DNA of 6,287 nucleotides, taken from NCBI GenBank assembly GCA_016206745.1, contig JACQQW010000008.1, positions 1 through 6,287 on the forward strand, given 5' to 3'. Below the pieces are notes generated by a model. That model saw only the letters and a list, made by a program, of their open reading frames with translations. It was not told the origin of the DNA and ran no database searches. Origin of the DNA: Candidatus Omnitrophota bacterium (GTDB taxonomy: Bacteria; Omnitrophota; Gorgyraeia; Zapsychrales; Fredricksoniimonadaceae). A program made the position numbers and the translations under genes. Within the stretch, counting starts at the first letter, position 1, and each line of letters opens with the position of its first letter. Below, piece by piece: positions 1 through 6,157 of this stretch.

Positions 1-395
1 GTTATAAAACGGTTGATTACAGACAATACGGATTTAGTTTTGAGAAGGCATGGCAACCCTTTTTTATATAAATTAATTCCAATTGTCATAAATATAATGA
101 GACAGCCCTATCCTGAGATTGAAACTAAAGAAAAGGAGATTCTATTTTATATCCAGAAGGCTGAAAAAGATTATCAAGAAGTTTTTAATCTTAGAATACC
201 TGAATTAAAAAGACATGTTGAAGATACCTTAACCCTTCGGCATCAAGAACGAATAGAAAAATTAGGTAAAATATGTTTTGAATATAGAGATACTTTTGGC
301 CTCACCTTGGAAACAATTATTTTAGTGATGGTAAAATCCGGTCTTCCTGAGGGGGAACATTTAGCTATAAGAAAAGAATTTCACAATCATATGGA
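1..395. other. AT-rich segment inside alaS with sharp right boundary
   Basis: Hand counts of G+C per 60 bases give 15 for the row from 61 and 17 for the row from 121, against 33 for the row from 421 and 39 for the row from 541. The change falls at roughly 390-405, over the conserved MEEQR motif that closes the tRNA-recognition region ahead of the editing domain. The reading frame continues through it without interruption. It could be an inherited mosaic, a recombination junction or an assembly join; the sequence alone does not decide. Confidence 0.7.
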
Positions 396-1668
396 AGAGC
401 AGCGTAATCGCTCCCGCGCTTCCAGTAAAATGACCGGCGATGTGTTCGCGGATTCCGGCGTTGAGCTTGATGTGCCCAAGACCGAGTTTTTAGGTTATAA
501 AGACATGAAGGCCCAGGCGCGGGTGCTCAAGGTCTTGAGTGAAGGCCAAAGGGTCCGGGTGGTTTTGGACCGCACGCCATTTTACGCCGAGTCCGGCGGG
601 CAGGTGGGAGACACGGGGTTTATTGATACGGACCGGGCACGCATGCGCGTGGAAGACACGCAAAAAGCCAATGATATTTCTGTCCATTCCGGGGTGATGG
701 AACAGGGGCAATTCAATGAAGGCGACCAAGCCGCGGCGCAAGTCGACGCGGACCGCCGCCTGGCCATCATGCGCAACCACACGGCGACCCATTTGCTGCA
801 GGCCGCCTTGCGGGAAGTCTTGGGGACGCACATCAAACAGCAGGGATCATTGGTGGCGCAGGAGCGTTTGCGTTTTGATTTTGCGCATCCTTGTGCCGTG
901 AAGCCGGAAGAGCTCCAGAAAATCGAAAATCGCATTAACCAGTTTATCGGCAACGCGGATGAGGTCAAGACGGAAATCTTGCCGCTGGAGGAAGCCAAAC
1001 AAAAAGGGGCATTGGCATTTTTCGCGGAAAAGTACGGCAATATGGTAAGGGTCGTTTCCATCGGCGATTATTCCAGGGAATTTTGCGGGGGGACGCATTT
1101 GTCTTCAACGGCCCAAGCGGAAGCTATCAAGATTATCGGCGAAGGGTCGGTGGCCCAGGGCATACGCCGCATTGAAGCGGTAAGCGGCAAAGCCAATGTG
1201 GCGAGAATGGCGCGGCAAAAAGAGCAGGAAGAACTGGCCAAAGAACAGGCCCGGCGTTTGAAAGAAATGGAAAAAGAGCGGCAAAACCAGCGTTTTGAAC
1301 AAAGCAAGTCCCAGATCGACCATATTGTCCAGGGCGCCGTGAACATTAAAGGGATCACGTTCATCAGCCATGTCTTCAAAGACGTGGACATGCTTTTATT
1401 GCGTAAATTGTCCGATGTATTGAAACAAAGATTACCGTCGGGTGTCTTTGTTCTCGGGGCTAGGACCCAACAGGACGCTTCCGTGGTCGTGTCCGTGACC
1501 GATGACCTGGTGGCCAAAGGGGTCAAGGCCAATGACATTATCGGGCGCATTGCCCCGCTGTTCGGTGCCAGCGGCGGCGGCAGGCCGCATTTGGCCCAGG
1601 CCGGCAGCAAAGAGCCGCAGAAATTGGAATCCGCGCTGGCACAGGCCAAGGACATGATTGCCCTATGA
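1..1668 (+). CDS. alaS: Alanyl-tRNA synthetase, 5'-truncated by window edge
   Basis: Class II alanyl-tRNA synthetase; it charges tRNA-Ala with alanine in the cytoplasm and clears mischarged Ser/Gly. The frame is open from base 1, so the TTG at 13 is an internal Leu, not a start. About 555 codons are visible; family members are near 870, so roughly 310 N-terminal residues, including most of the catalytic core, lie outside. In visible-residue numbering: end of the tRNA-recognition region (RRHG 15-18, YRDTFG 95-100, MEEQR 131-135); FYAESGGQ 194-201; editing-site zinc motif HTATH 260-264 with CGGTH 362-366; RRIEAV 389-394; a charged helical stretch at about 400-435, probably coiled coil; and the C-terminal DHHA1/C-Ala domain with GGGRP 525-529. 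All four editing-site metal ligands (H260, H264, C362, H366) are present. The first ~130 codons are AT-rich and diverge more from the family than the rest. The stop overlaps the hisD start (ATGA). Confidence 0.96.
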   Translation, partial: VIKRLITDNTDLVLRRHGNPFLYKLIPIVINIMRQPYPEIETKEKEILFYIQKAEKDYQEVFNLRIPELKRHVEDTLTLRHQERIEKLGKICFEYRDTFGLTLETIILVMVKSGLPEGEHLAIRKEFHNHMEEQRNRSRASSKMTGDVFADSGVELDVPKTEFLGYKDMKAQARVLKVLSEGQRVRVVLDRTPFYAESGGQVGDTGFIDTDRARMRVEDTQKANDISVHSGVMEQGQFNEGDQAAAQVDADRRLAIMRNHTATHLLQAALREVLGTHIKQQGSLVAQERLRFDFAHPCAVKPEELQKIENRINQFIGNADEVKTEILPLEEAKQKGALAFFAEKYGNMVRVVSIGDYSREFCGGTHLSSTAQAEAIKIIGEGSVAQGIRRIEAVSGKANVARMARQKEQEELAKEQARRLKEMEKERQNQRFEQSKSQIDHIVQGAVNIKGITFISHVFKDVDMLLLRKLSDVLKQRLPSGVFVLGARTQQDASVVVSVTDDLVAKGVKANDIIGRIAPLFGASGGGRPHLAQAGSKEPQKLESALAQAKDMIAL

Positions 1669-2888
1669 AACTCATCAAACAAACCGGGAAAAACATCGAG
1701 AAGCTGTACAACCGCCATTTGTCCCTGCGTAAAAAGACCGTGGAAGAAAAAGTGCGCGCCATCATTGATGGCGTGCGTTTAAACGGTGATGAGTCCCTGG
1801 TTAAATATACCCGCCGTTTCGACAGGGTCAAATTAACGGCGCGGCAATTCAAGGTGGCGGAAGGCGAAATTTCCAGCGCCTTTCAAAACATCACGCCGGA
1901 ATTTGTCGGCCATCTCAAAGCTATTATCAACAATGTTTCCAGTTATTATAAGAAACAAGTCCACAAGCCCTGCAAAGTCAAAGGGCATGACGGGATTTTG
2001 CTCAAGGAAGAGATCCGGGCGCTGGATTCCGTAGGCATTTATATACCAGCGGGGACGGCGCCGCTGGTGTCCTCCGTCTACATGACCGCGGTCCCGGCAA
2101 TCATCGCCGGGGTCAGGCGCGTGGTCATTGTCACGCCGCCCAATAAAGAAGGGAACGTCAACCCGTATATTTTGGCCGTGGCCAATTTATTGAAGGTCAA
2201 TGAAATTTATAAATTGGGCGGCGCCCAGGCCATTGCCGCCCTGGCGCTGGGTACAAAAACGGTCCCGAAAGTCGATAAAATTATCGGCCCCGGCAATATG
2301 TATGTCACCGAGGCCAAACGCCAATTGTTTGGGTATGTCGACATTGACATGCTGGCCGGCCCCACGGAATTGGTGGTCATTGCCAACCGCCACAGCAACG
2401 TGGAATTTGTGGTCGCGGACCTGGAAGCCCAGATGGAACACGTGGGCGGCATGTCGATTTTATTGTCGACGTCCCGGCAATTGATCAAGCAGGTCAGGGG
2501 CCGTGTGGTCAACGGGTATTGCATCTTATGTAAAAACATCGACGAAGCGGTGGATATCGCCAATCGCATCGCGCCGGAGCACGCGCAGATCATGACCAAC
2601 AATCCTAGTGTTATTGCCAAGAAAATCCGCCACGCGGGCGCGCTTTTCCTGGGCCCCTACAGCCCGACGGCCCTGGGCGATTATGCCGCCGGCCCCAGCC
2701 ATGTGCTGCCGACCATGGGCACGGCCCGGTTTTTTTCCGGGCTTTGTTTGTCCAGTTTTATGAAGAAAAGCCATGTGATCGCCTATTCCAAGCGGGCCCT
2801 GGAAAAGATCCGCGAGCCCCTGGAAAAAGTGGCGCACTTAGAAGGCATGGCCAAACACGCGGATTCAGTCAATGTGAGGTTTAAGTGA
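1665..2888 (+). CDS. hisD: Histidinol dehydrogenase
   Basis: Zn-dependent enzyme that oxidises L-histidinol in two NAD-linked steps to L-histidine, the last step of the pathway. The 407-aa protein shows YIPAGTAP 126-133, GGAQAIAALALGT 185-197, the GPGN loop 208-211 and AGPTE 231-235. The expected zinc ligands are Q256 and H259 (ADLEAQMEH), D339 (GDYAAGPSHVLPT) and H398 (EGMAKH). The catalytic Glu-His pair is E305-H306 in APEH. It is about 20 residues shorter than typical HisD (~430). The missing part maps to the loop between the Q/H zinc motif and APEH, near residues 273-290, where the usual long helix-loop is compressed. GPSH replaces the more usual GPNH. Start: ATG overlaps the alaS stop by 4 nt, with an AAGGA at 1648-1652 that is rather distant (12 nt), so translation is probably coupled to alaS. 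The gene is GC-rich to its end. Confidence 0.97.
   Translation: MKLIKQTGKNIEKLYNRHLSLRKKTVEEKVRAIIDGVRLNGDESLVKYTRRFDRVKLTARQFKVAEGEISSAFQNITPEFVGHLKAIINNVSSYYKKQVHKPCKVKGHDGILLKEEIRALDSVGIYIPAGTAPLVSSVYMTAVPAIIAGVRRVVIVTPPNKEGNVNPYILAVANLLKVNEIYKLGGAQAIAALALGTKTVPKVDKIIGPGNMYVTEAKRQLFGYVDIDMLAGPTELVVIANRHSNVEFVVADLEAQMEHVGGMSILLSTSRQLIKQVRGRVVNGYCILCKNIDEAVDIANRIAPEHAQIMTNNPSVIAKKIRHAGALFLGPYSPTALGDYAAGPSHVLPTMGTARFFSGLCLSSFMKKSHVIAYSKRALEKIREPLEKVAHLEGMAKHADSVNVRFK
2724..2742 (+). other. Terminator-like hairpin inside hisD
   Basis: A perfect 6-bp inverted repeat, GCCCGG at 2724-2729 and CCGGGC at 2737-2742, encloses a loop of seven T and is followed by the T-rich TTTGTTTGT. It resembles a short rho-independent terminator on the + strand. 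It encodes the ordinary HisD segment TARFFSGL, so codon choice alone may have created it. Any effect on transcription is speculation. Confidence 0.25.
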
Positions 2889-2894
2889 AGGAGG
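2888..2894 (+). promoter_or_regulatory. Shine-Dalgarno site of hicB
   Basis: AAGGAGG lies 6 nt before the ATG at 2901, in the 12-nt hisD-hicB gap, and overlaps the last base of the hisD stop. It is the strongest ribosome-binding site in the window and fixes the hicB start. It suggests that hicB is translated independently rather than by coupling. Confidence 0.85.
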
Positions 2895-2900
2895 ATAAAT

Positions 2901-3143
2901 ATGTTGATTGAATATGTAGAAGCTGCAATGCATCATGCCAAATATGAGCTTTTGTCTGACCAGAAAAAGTACTATGGCGAAATTCCCCAGTGCAAAGGAG
3001 TTTATGCCAGCGCAAAAAATTTAGAAGAATGTCGTAAAGAACTAGCTGAAGTTTTAGAAGAATGGGTGCTTGTGCGGGTTTACCGTCATTTACGACTGCC
3101 TGTTTTCGATGGGATCAGATTGTCCGTGAAGGAACCCGTCTGA
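2901..3143 (+). CDS. hicB: HicB-family antitoxin
   Basis: Small protein of 80 aa resembling the short HicB antitoxins. In the family, HicB binds HicA and blocks its mRNA-cleaving activity. Visible signature: N-terminal YVEAAMHHAKYELL, then YYGEIPQCKGVYASAKNLEECRKEL (residues about 24-48), the partly degenerate RNase H-like HicB core, followed by the helix LAEVLEEWVLVRV and a C-terminal LPVFDGI strand. There is no room for a C-terminal helix-turn-helix or ribbon-helix-helix DNA-binding domain, which longer HicB proteins carry. Autorepression by HicB binding DNA is therefore doubtful here. It precedes hicA, the reverse of the classical hicA-hicB order. Its stop overlaps the hicA start by one base (TGATG), so toxin synthesis is probably coupled to antitoxin synthesis. 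Family assignment is by pattern recognition; activity is inferred. Confidence 0.88.
   Translation: MLIEYVEAAMHHAKYELLSDQKKYYGEIPQCKGVYASAKNLEECRKELAEVLEEWVLVRVYRHLRLPVFDGIRLSVKEPV
3128..3133 (+). promoter_or_regulatory. Shine-Dalgarno site of hicA
   Basis: GAAGGA inside the 3' end of hicB lies 9 nt before the ATG at 3143. It supports that start over the upstream in-frame ATG at 3062, which would place 27 unrelated residues on HicA and overlap hicB by 82 nt. Confidence 0.65.
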
Positions 3144-3361
3144 TGCCTCGATTTGGCCCGGTTAAACGCAAGGATTTAATTGGTTACTTCAAACGTTTGG
3201 GGTTTTCTGGGCCATTTTCCGGTGGAAAGCACCAATTTATGATCAAAGATGACCTGGTGCTGCATGTTCCAAACCCGCATGAGGGGGACATTGGCCGGGA
3301 TTTGTTATCACGTATTTTGAAGCAGGCAAGCATCACTAAACAAGAGTGGGAAAAATTATAA
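3143..3361 (+). CDS. hicA: HicA-family mRNA interferase toxin
   Basis: 72-aa protein with the dsRBD-like HicA fold signature. Family members cleave mRNA independently of translation, or with little dependence on it, and are neutralised by HicB. Visible: MPRFGPVKRKDLIGYFKRLGF at the N-terminus (first helix and strand), SGGKHQFM (residues 26-33) with H30 at the position of the conserved catalytic histidine, then VLHVPNPHEGDIGRDLLSRIL (family pattern P-P/N-H-x-G-D-I) and the C-terminal ITKQEWEKL. Length and motif order match intact family members; nothing is missing, so the toxin looks functional. The start at 3143 overlaps the hicB stop by one base. Ten bases separate the HicA stop codon from the hisB start, and the hisB ribosome-binding site begins inside that stop. 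Toxicity is inferred from family knowledge. Confidence 0.92.
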   Translation: MPRFGPVKRKDLIGYFKRLGFSGPFSGGKHQFMIKDDLVLHVPNPHEGDIGRDLLSRILKQASITKQEWEKL

Positions 3362-3364
3362 GGA
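3360..3364 (+). promoter_or_regulatory. Shine-Dalgarno site of hisB
   Basis: AAGGA overlaps the hicA stop codon and lies 6 nt before the hisB ATG at 3371. It supports this start for HisB and shows that hisB keeps its own ribosome entry site downstream of the toxin gene. Confidence 0.7.
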
Positions 3365-3370
3365 TACACT

Positions 3371-4054
3371 ATGGAACGAAAAGCACCAGTTCAACGTAAA
3401 TCAAATGAAACTCAAATTGATGGCATGCTCAATGTGGACGGAACAGGTAAGACTAATATTAAGACACCGATTGGTCTTTTAAGTCATATGCTGGAATTGT
3501 TTGCTTTTCATGGATATTTTGATTTAGATATTGATGTGAAAGGTGACACGCATATTGATATTCACCACACCAATGAAGATATCGGTATTGCTTTAGGGAA
3601 GGCTTTTAAGAAGGCCCTAGGGGATGATAAAATCGGGATTAAACGTTTTGGTTCCGCCTTTGCTCCGATGGAAGATACATTGGGACATAGCGTTGTTGAT
3701 ATCAGTGGTCGTGGACATTTGAAATTTAATTATCCTGACAGGGGGATGGATATGACGTCCCAAGCAATTTCAACTAAAGGAATAATAAATACACTAAACC
3801 CTCTTTCTTCTGTTAGAGCGCCGGGTGATCAAAAAGATGATTATACTTTTCAACATGTTGAACATTTTATAGATTCTTTTGCAAAACAGTTAGGCGCAAA
3901 CATTATTATTACTATTAAAAACGCTTCCTTAACTGATCTACATACTATAGCAGAAACAGTCTTTAAATCTTTAGGCCTGGCCCTGGACATGGCCACCACC
4001 ATCGACCCCCGCCGCGCCGGCAAAGTGCCATCGACTAAGGGGATTATTGACTAA
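3371..4054 (+). CDS. hisB: Imidazoleglycerol-phosphate dehydratase, atypical
   Basis: Mn-dependent dehydratase converting imidazoleglycerol phosphate to imidazoleacetol phosphate. The 227-aa protein is monofunctional, without a histidinol-phosphatase domain. Family features: QRKSNETQI at the N-terminus, HM (H39), HIDIHHTNEDIG with the first metal motif H65-H66-x-x-E69, RFGSAFAPM 92-100, DISGRG 110-115, VEHF (H165) and the C-terminal PSTKG 220-224. Deviations: SHM instead of the usual DHM; PMEDTL instead of PMDEAL; about 27 extra residues between GRGHLKF (113-119) and VEHF (163-166); and the second metal motif reads H191-T-I-A-E195 where HHxxE is expected, so one ligand histidine is replaced by Thr. 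The length exceeds the usual ~195-200. Codons up to about 200 are AT-rich; the last ~27 are GC-rich. The stop overlaps the hisH start by one base. Activity is likely but not certain. Confidence 0.93.
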   Translation: MERKAPVQRKSNETQIDGMLNVDGTGKTNIKTPIGLLSHMLELFAFHGYFDLDIDVKGDTHIDIHHTNEDIGIALGKAFKKALGDDKIGIKRFGSAFAPMEDTLGHSVVDISGRGHLKFNYPDRGMDMTSQAISTKGIINTLNPLSSVRAPGDQKDDYTFQHVEHFIDSFAKQLGANIIITIKNASLTDLHTIAETVFKSLGLALDMATTIDPRRAGKVPSTKGIID

Positions 4055-4653
4055 TGATCGCCATCATCGACTACGGCATGGGGAATTTGCGCAGTGTGCA
4101 GAAGGCCTTTGAGAAGGTGGGGGCACAGGCCATTATTACGCACAGTCCCGCAGACATTATCAAGGCCGACAGGGTGGTTTTGCCCGGCGTCGGGGCCATG
4201 GCCCCTGCTGTGCAGAAGATCAATGAATTGGGCTTGATGGATGTCATCCGCAAAATCATCAGGGAGGGTAAGCCGTTTTTGGGCATATGCCTGGGACTGC
4301 AATTGCTTTTTGAACGAAGCTGCGAAGGCGGTTATGCCGAGGGTTTAAGGATTTTCAAGGGCACTGTGGAGCGATTCCCACAGGGCAAGATCCCTCACAT
4401 GGGCTGGAACCAAATCAAGGCCCTTCCCGCTGGGGAAAAGTTGTGCGCCGGCATTGCCGATGGGGAGAATGTGTATTTTTGCCATTCTTATTTCGTGAAA
4501 CCAACGGACTCAAGTATCGCGGCGACCATGACTAATTACGGCATTGACTATGTGTCGTCGGTGGTGTCGGGTAATGTCTGGGGCGTACAGTTTCACCCCG
4601 AAAAAAGCCAGGCGGTGGGCTTAAAAATCTTGGAGAACTTTACAAAACCATGA
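4054..4653 (+). CDS. hisH: Imidazole glycerol phosphate synthase, glutaminase subunit
   Basis: Class I glutamine amidotransferase subunit. It hydrolyses glutamine and passes ammonia to HisF through the HisF barrel, in the step that yields imidazoleglycerol phosphate and AICAR. The 199-aa length is typical. Visible: IDYGMGNLRSV at the N-terminus (5-15), the oxyanion-side PGVGAM 44-49, the nucleophile Cys79 in GICLGLQLLFE, HMGWN 115-119 and the His181/Glu183 pair in VQFHPEKSQ. The catalytic triad is complete. The ATG overlaps the hisB stop (TAATG), with AAGGGGA at 4037-4043 10 nt ahead. It ends in a 4-nt overlap with hisA. Its partner hisF lies two genes downstream in the same operon, as is usual. 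Base composition is GC-leaning, unlike the hisB body just upstream. Confidence 0.98.
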   Translation: MIAIIDYGMGNLRSVQKAFEKVGAQAIITHSPADIIKADRVVLPGVGAMAPAVQKINELGLMDVIRKIIREGKPFLGICLGLQLLFERSCEGGYAEGLRIFKGTVERFPQGKIPHMGWNQIKALPAGEKLCAGIADGENVYFCHSYFVKPTDSSIAATMTNYGIDYVSSVVSGNVWGVQFHPEKSQAVGLKILENFTKP

Positions 4654-5423
4654 TCCCCATCCCAGCTATCGATTTAAAAAACAATAAAGTGGTCCGTCTC
4701 TATAAAGGAAAGTTCGACGAAGCAACGGCGTATGAACTCACGCCGGTGGATGCGGCCCAAAAGTGGATAGACCTGGGGGCCAAGTGGCTGCATGTGGTGG
4801 ATTTGGACGGCGCCCAAACCGGGGAAATGAAAAATCTCAATTCTATAAAGGAAATTATCAAGAAATTCGGCAATGTCCCCGTTCAAGTGGGCGGCGGGGT
4901 CCGGTCCGACGAGGCCATTAAAAAATTGTTGGATCTGGGTGCTGCCAGGGTCATTTTAGGCACCAAGGCCGTGCCGGATGAACGGATAGGGGCTGTTGTA
5001 GGGACCATGTGGGAACTTTCCAATGAAGTTTTACAATATGGAGAGGACAAGATTGCGGTCAGTCTGGACTGTTTGGACGGGCATGTGACCCAGCGAGGCT
5101 GGACGGAAACATCGCCAAGGAAAGGGACCGACCTGGCCAAGTATTTAGAAAGCGTCGGCATCAAAACGATCATTTATACTGACATTGCCAGGGACGGCAC
5201 TTTGCAAGGGCCGAATTTTGAGGGCATTATAAGCATATTGGATGAGGTCAATGTCAAGGTGATTGCGTCGGGAGGGATATCTTCATTGCAGGACATGGAA
5301 AAACTTAAGACTTTGACATCAAAGAAAGGAAATGTCCTTTGGGGCGCGATCACAGGCAAAGCGATTTATGAAGGTAAACTCGATTTTAAAAAAGCCATGG
5401 ACATATGCTTAACAAACGCATAA
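4650..5423 (+). CDS. hisA: Phosphoribosylformimino-AICAR-phosphate isomerase (ProFAR isomerase)
   Basis: A (beta/alpha)8-barrel isomerase (Amadori rearrangement) converting ProFAR to PRFAR, the substrate of HisF. 257 aa, slightly longer than the usual ~240-245; part of the extra length is around residues 113-133 ([17 protein letters not shown]). Visible: PAIDLK with catalytic Asp8, HVVDLDGA 48-55, the first phosphate-loop VGGGVRS 80-86, SLDCLDGHV with the second catalytic Asp (D140), [14 protein letters not shown] 176-189, and the second phosphate loop ASGGISS 206-212. NNK replaces the frequent DGK near the N-terminus. The start overlaps the hisH stop by 4 nt; a GGAG at 4632-4635 is rather far (14 nt), so coupling to hisH is likely. 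The 3' half is less GC-rich than hisH or hisF. Confidence 0.97.
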   Translation: MIPIPAIDLKNNKVVRLYKGKFDEATAYELTPVDAAQKWIDLGAKWLHVVDLDGAQTGEMKNLNSIKEIIKKFGNVPVQVGGGVRSDEAIKKLLDLGAARVILGTKAVPDERIGAVVGTMWELSNEVLQYGEDKIAVSLDCLDGHVTQRGWTETSPRKGTDLAKYLESVGIKTIIYTDIARDGTLQGPNFEGIISILDEVNVKVIASGGISSLQDMEKLKTLTSKKGNVLWGAITGKAIYEGKLDFKKAMDICLTNA

Positions 5424-6157
5424 TCCCATGCCTCGATGTTAAAGACGGCCGGGTAGTCAAGGGGGTCAATTTTGTTTCCCTGCGCGACGCTGGTGATCCG
5501 GTGGATTGCGCCAGGGCTTATGACCAAAGCGGCGCCGATGAGCTGGTGTTTTTGGACATCACAGCGAGTTTCGAGGATCGCAGGACATTTGTTGATGTGG
5601 TCCAGCGCGCGGCCGAACAGGTGTTCATGCCTTTGACCGTGGGGGGCGGGATCAGCAATGTGAGCGATATCCGGGCCTTGCTCAATGCGGGCGCGGACAA
5701 AGTTTCTCTGAACACCTCAGCAGTGCGCGAACCGGGCCTGGTGCGCCGGGCCGCCAATATGTTCGGCAGCCAGTGCATTGTGGTGGCGATTGATGCCAAA
5801 CGTGCCGGAAACCGTTGGGAAGTTTTTACGCACGGGGGACGCACATCGACGGGAAAAGACGCCGTCCAATGGGCCAAAGAAGCGCAAAGCGCAGGGGCCG
5901 GAGAAATATTATTGACCAGCATGGACGCGGACGGCACCAAGAACGGTTATGACATTCCATTGACCAAAGCCGTGGCCGACGCCGTAAACATCCCGGTGAT
6001 TGCTTCGGGCGGGGCAGGGGCTTTGGAACATTTCACCCAAGTCTTTACGCAAACCGGCGCGGACGCGGCCTTGGCCGCCTCGGTGTTCCATTATGGGGAA
6101 ATTTCCATTGGCCAGGTCAAAAAATACCTCAAAGAACAGAAAGTGAATGTGCGATGA
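5405..6157 (+). CDS. hisF: Imidazole glycerol phosphate synthase, cyclase subunit
   Basis: The (beta/alpha)8-barrel cyclase partner of HisH; it uses ammonia from HisH to convert PRFAR to imidazoleglycerol phosphate and AICAR. 250 aa with canonical numbering: PCLDVKDG with D11, K19, VGGGIS 79-84, SLNTSA 101-106, AIDAKR with D130, DADGT 174-178 and ASGGAG 200-205. The four residues known from the Thermotoga enzyme to form the ammonia-channel gate are all present: R5, E46, K99 and E167. The phosphate loops are intact. The start lies inside hisA (19-nt overlap). No good Shine-Dalgarno sequence precedes it, but this N-terminus aligns exactly with the family and no shorter start would keep D11, so it is retained. 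Translation is likely coupled to hisA. It ends with a 4-nt overlap with hisI. Confidence 0.98.
   Translation: MLNKRIIPCLDVKDGRVVKGVNFVSLRDAGDPVDCARAYDQSGADELVFLDITASFEDRRTFVDVVQRAAEQVFMPLTVGGGISNVSDIRALLNAGADKVSLNTSAVREPGLVRRAANMFGSQCIVVAIDAKRAGNRWEVFTHGGRTSTGKDAVQWAKEAQSAGAGEILLTSMDADGTKNGYDIPLTKAVADAVNIPVIASGGAGALEHFTQVFTQTGADAALAASVFHYGEISIGQVKKYLKEQKVNVR

Larger units (their letters stand above)
2889..3971. other. Lower-GC island: hicBA plus most of hisB
   Basis: Composition falls immediately after the hisD stop. By hand count it is roughly 40-50% G+C over hicBA and lower through hisB: 17 of 60 in each of the rows from 3841 and 3901. It then jumps to 39 of 60 in the row from 3961, with the change at about 3972 inside hisB. 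Flanking hisD and hisH are GC-rich. No transposase, integrase, inverted terminal repeats or direct repeats are visible at the edges, so a transposition origin is not supported. Homologous replacement by foreign DNA, or an assembly join, fits better. Confidence 0.65.

Noticed and set aside
390..410. Frameshift or separate small gene at the composition break in alaS
   Set aside because: The frame runs through unbroken and both sides match consecutive parts of the AlaRS alignment (YRDTFG, MEEQR, then FYAESGGQ), so no frameshift is needed.
13..1668. TTG at position 13 as the start of a 551-aa protein
   Set aside because: The same frame is open to base 1 and reads VIKRLITDN..., matching the interior of alanyl-tRNA synthetase; the true start is outside the window.
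1068..1718. Open frame of 216 codons on the - strand
   Set aside because: It lies opposite conserved alaS codons, has no recognisable domain, and is the kind of shadow frame expected in GC-rich genes. The same applies to the other antisense frames across the window.
3062..3142. Longer HicA starting at the ATG at 3062
   Set aside because: The extra 27 residues lie in the shifted frame of hicB and do not match the HicA family; the ATG at 3143 has a Shine-Dalgarno site at 9 nt and gives the usual HicA N-terminus.
2889..3971. Transposon or insertion sequence carrying hicBA
   Set aside because: No transposase, no terminal inverted repeats and no target duplication could be seen; the right edge falls inside an intact hisB.
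3371..4054. hisB as a pseudogene
   Set aside because: It is a full-length open frame with a good ribosome-binding site and most catalytic motifs; the altered residues may mark a divergent subfamily rather than decay.
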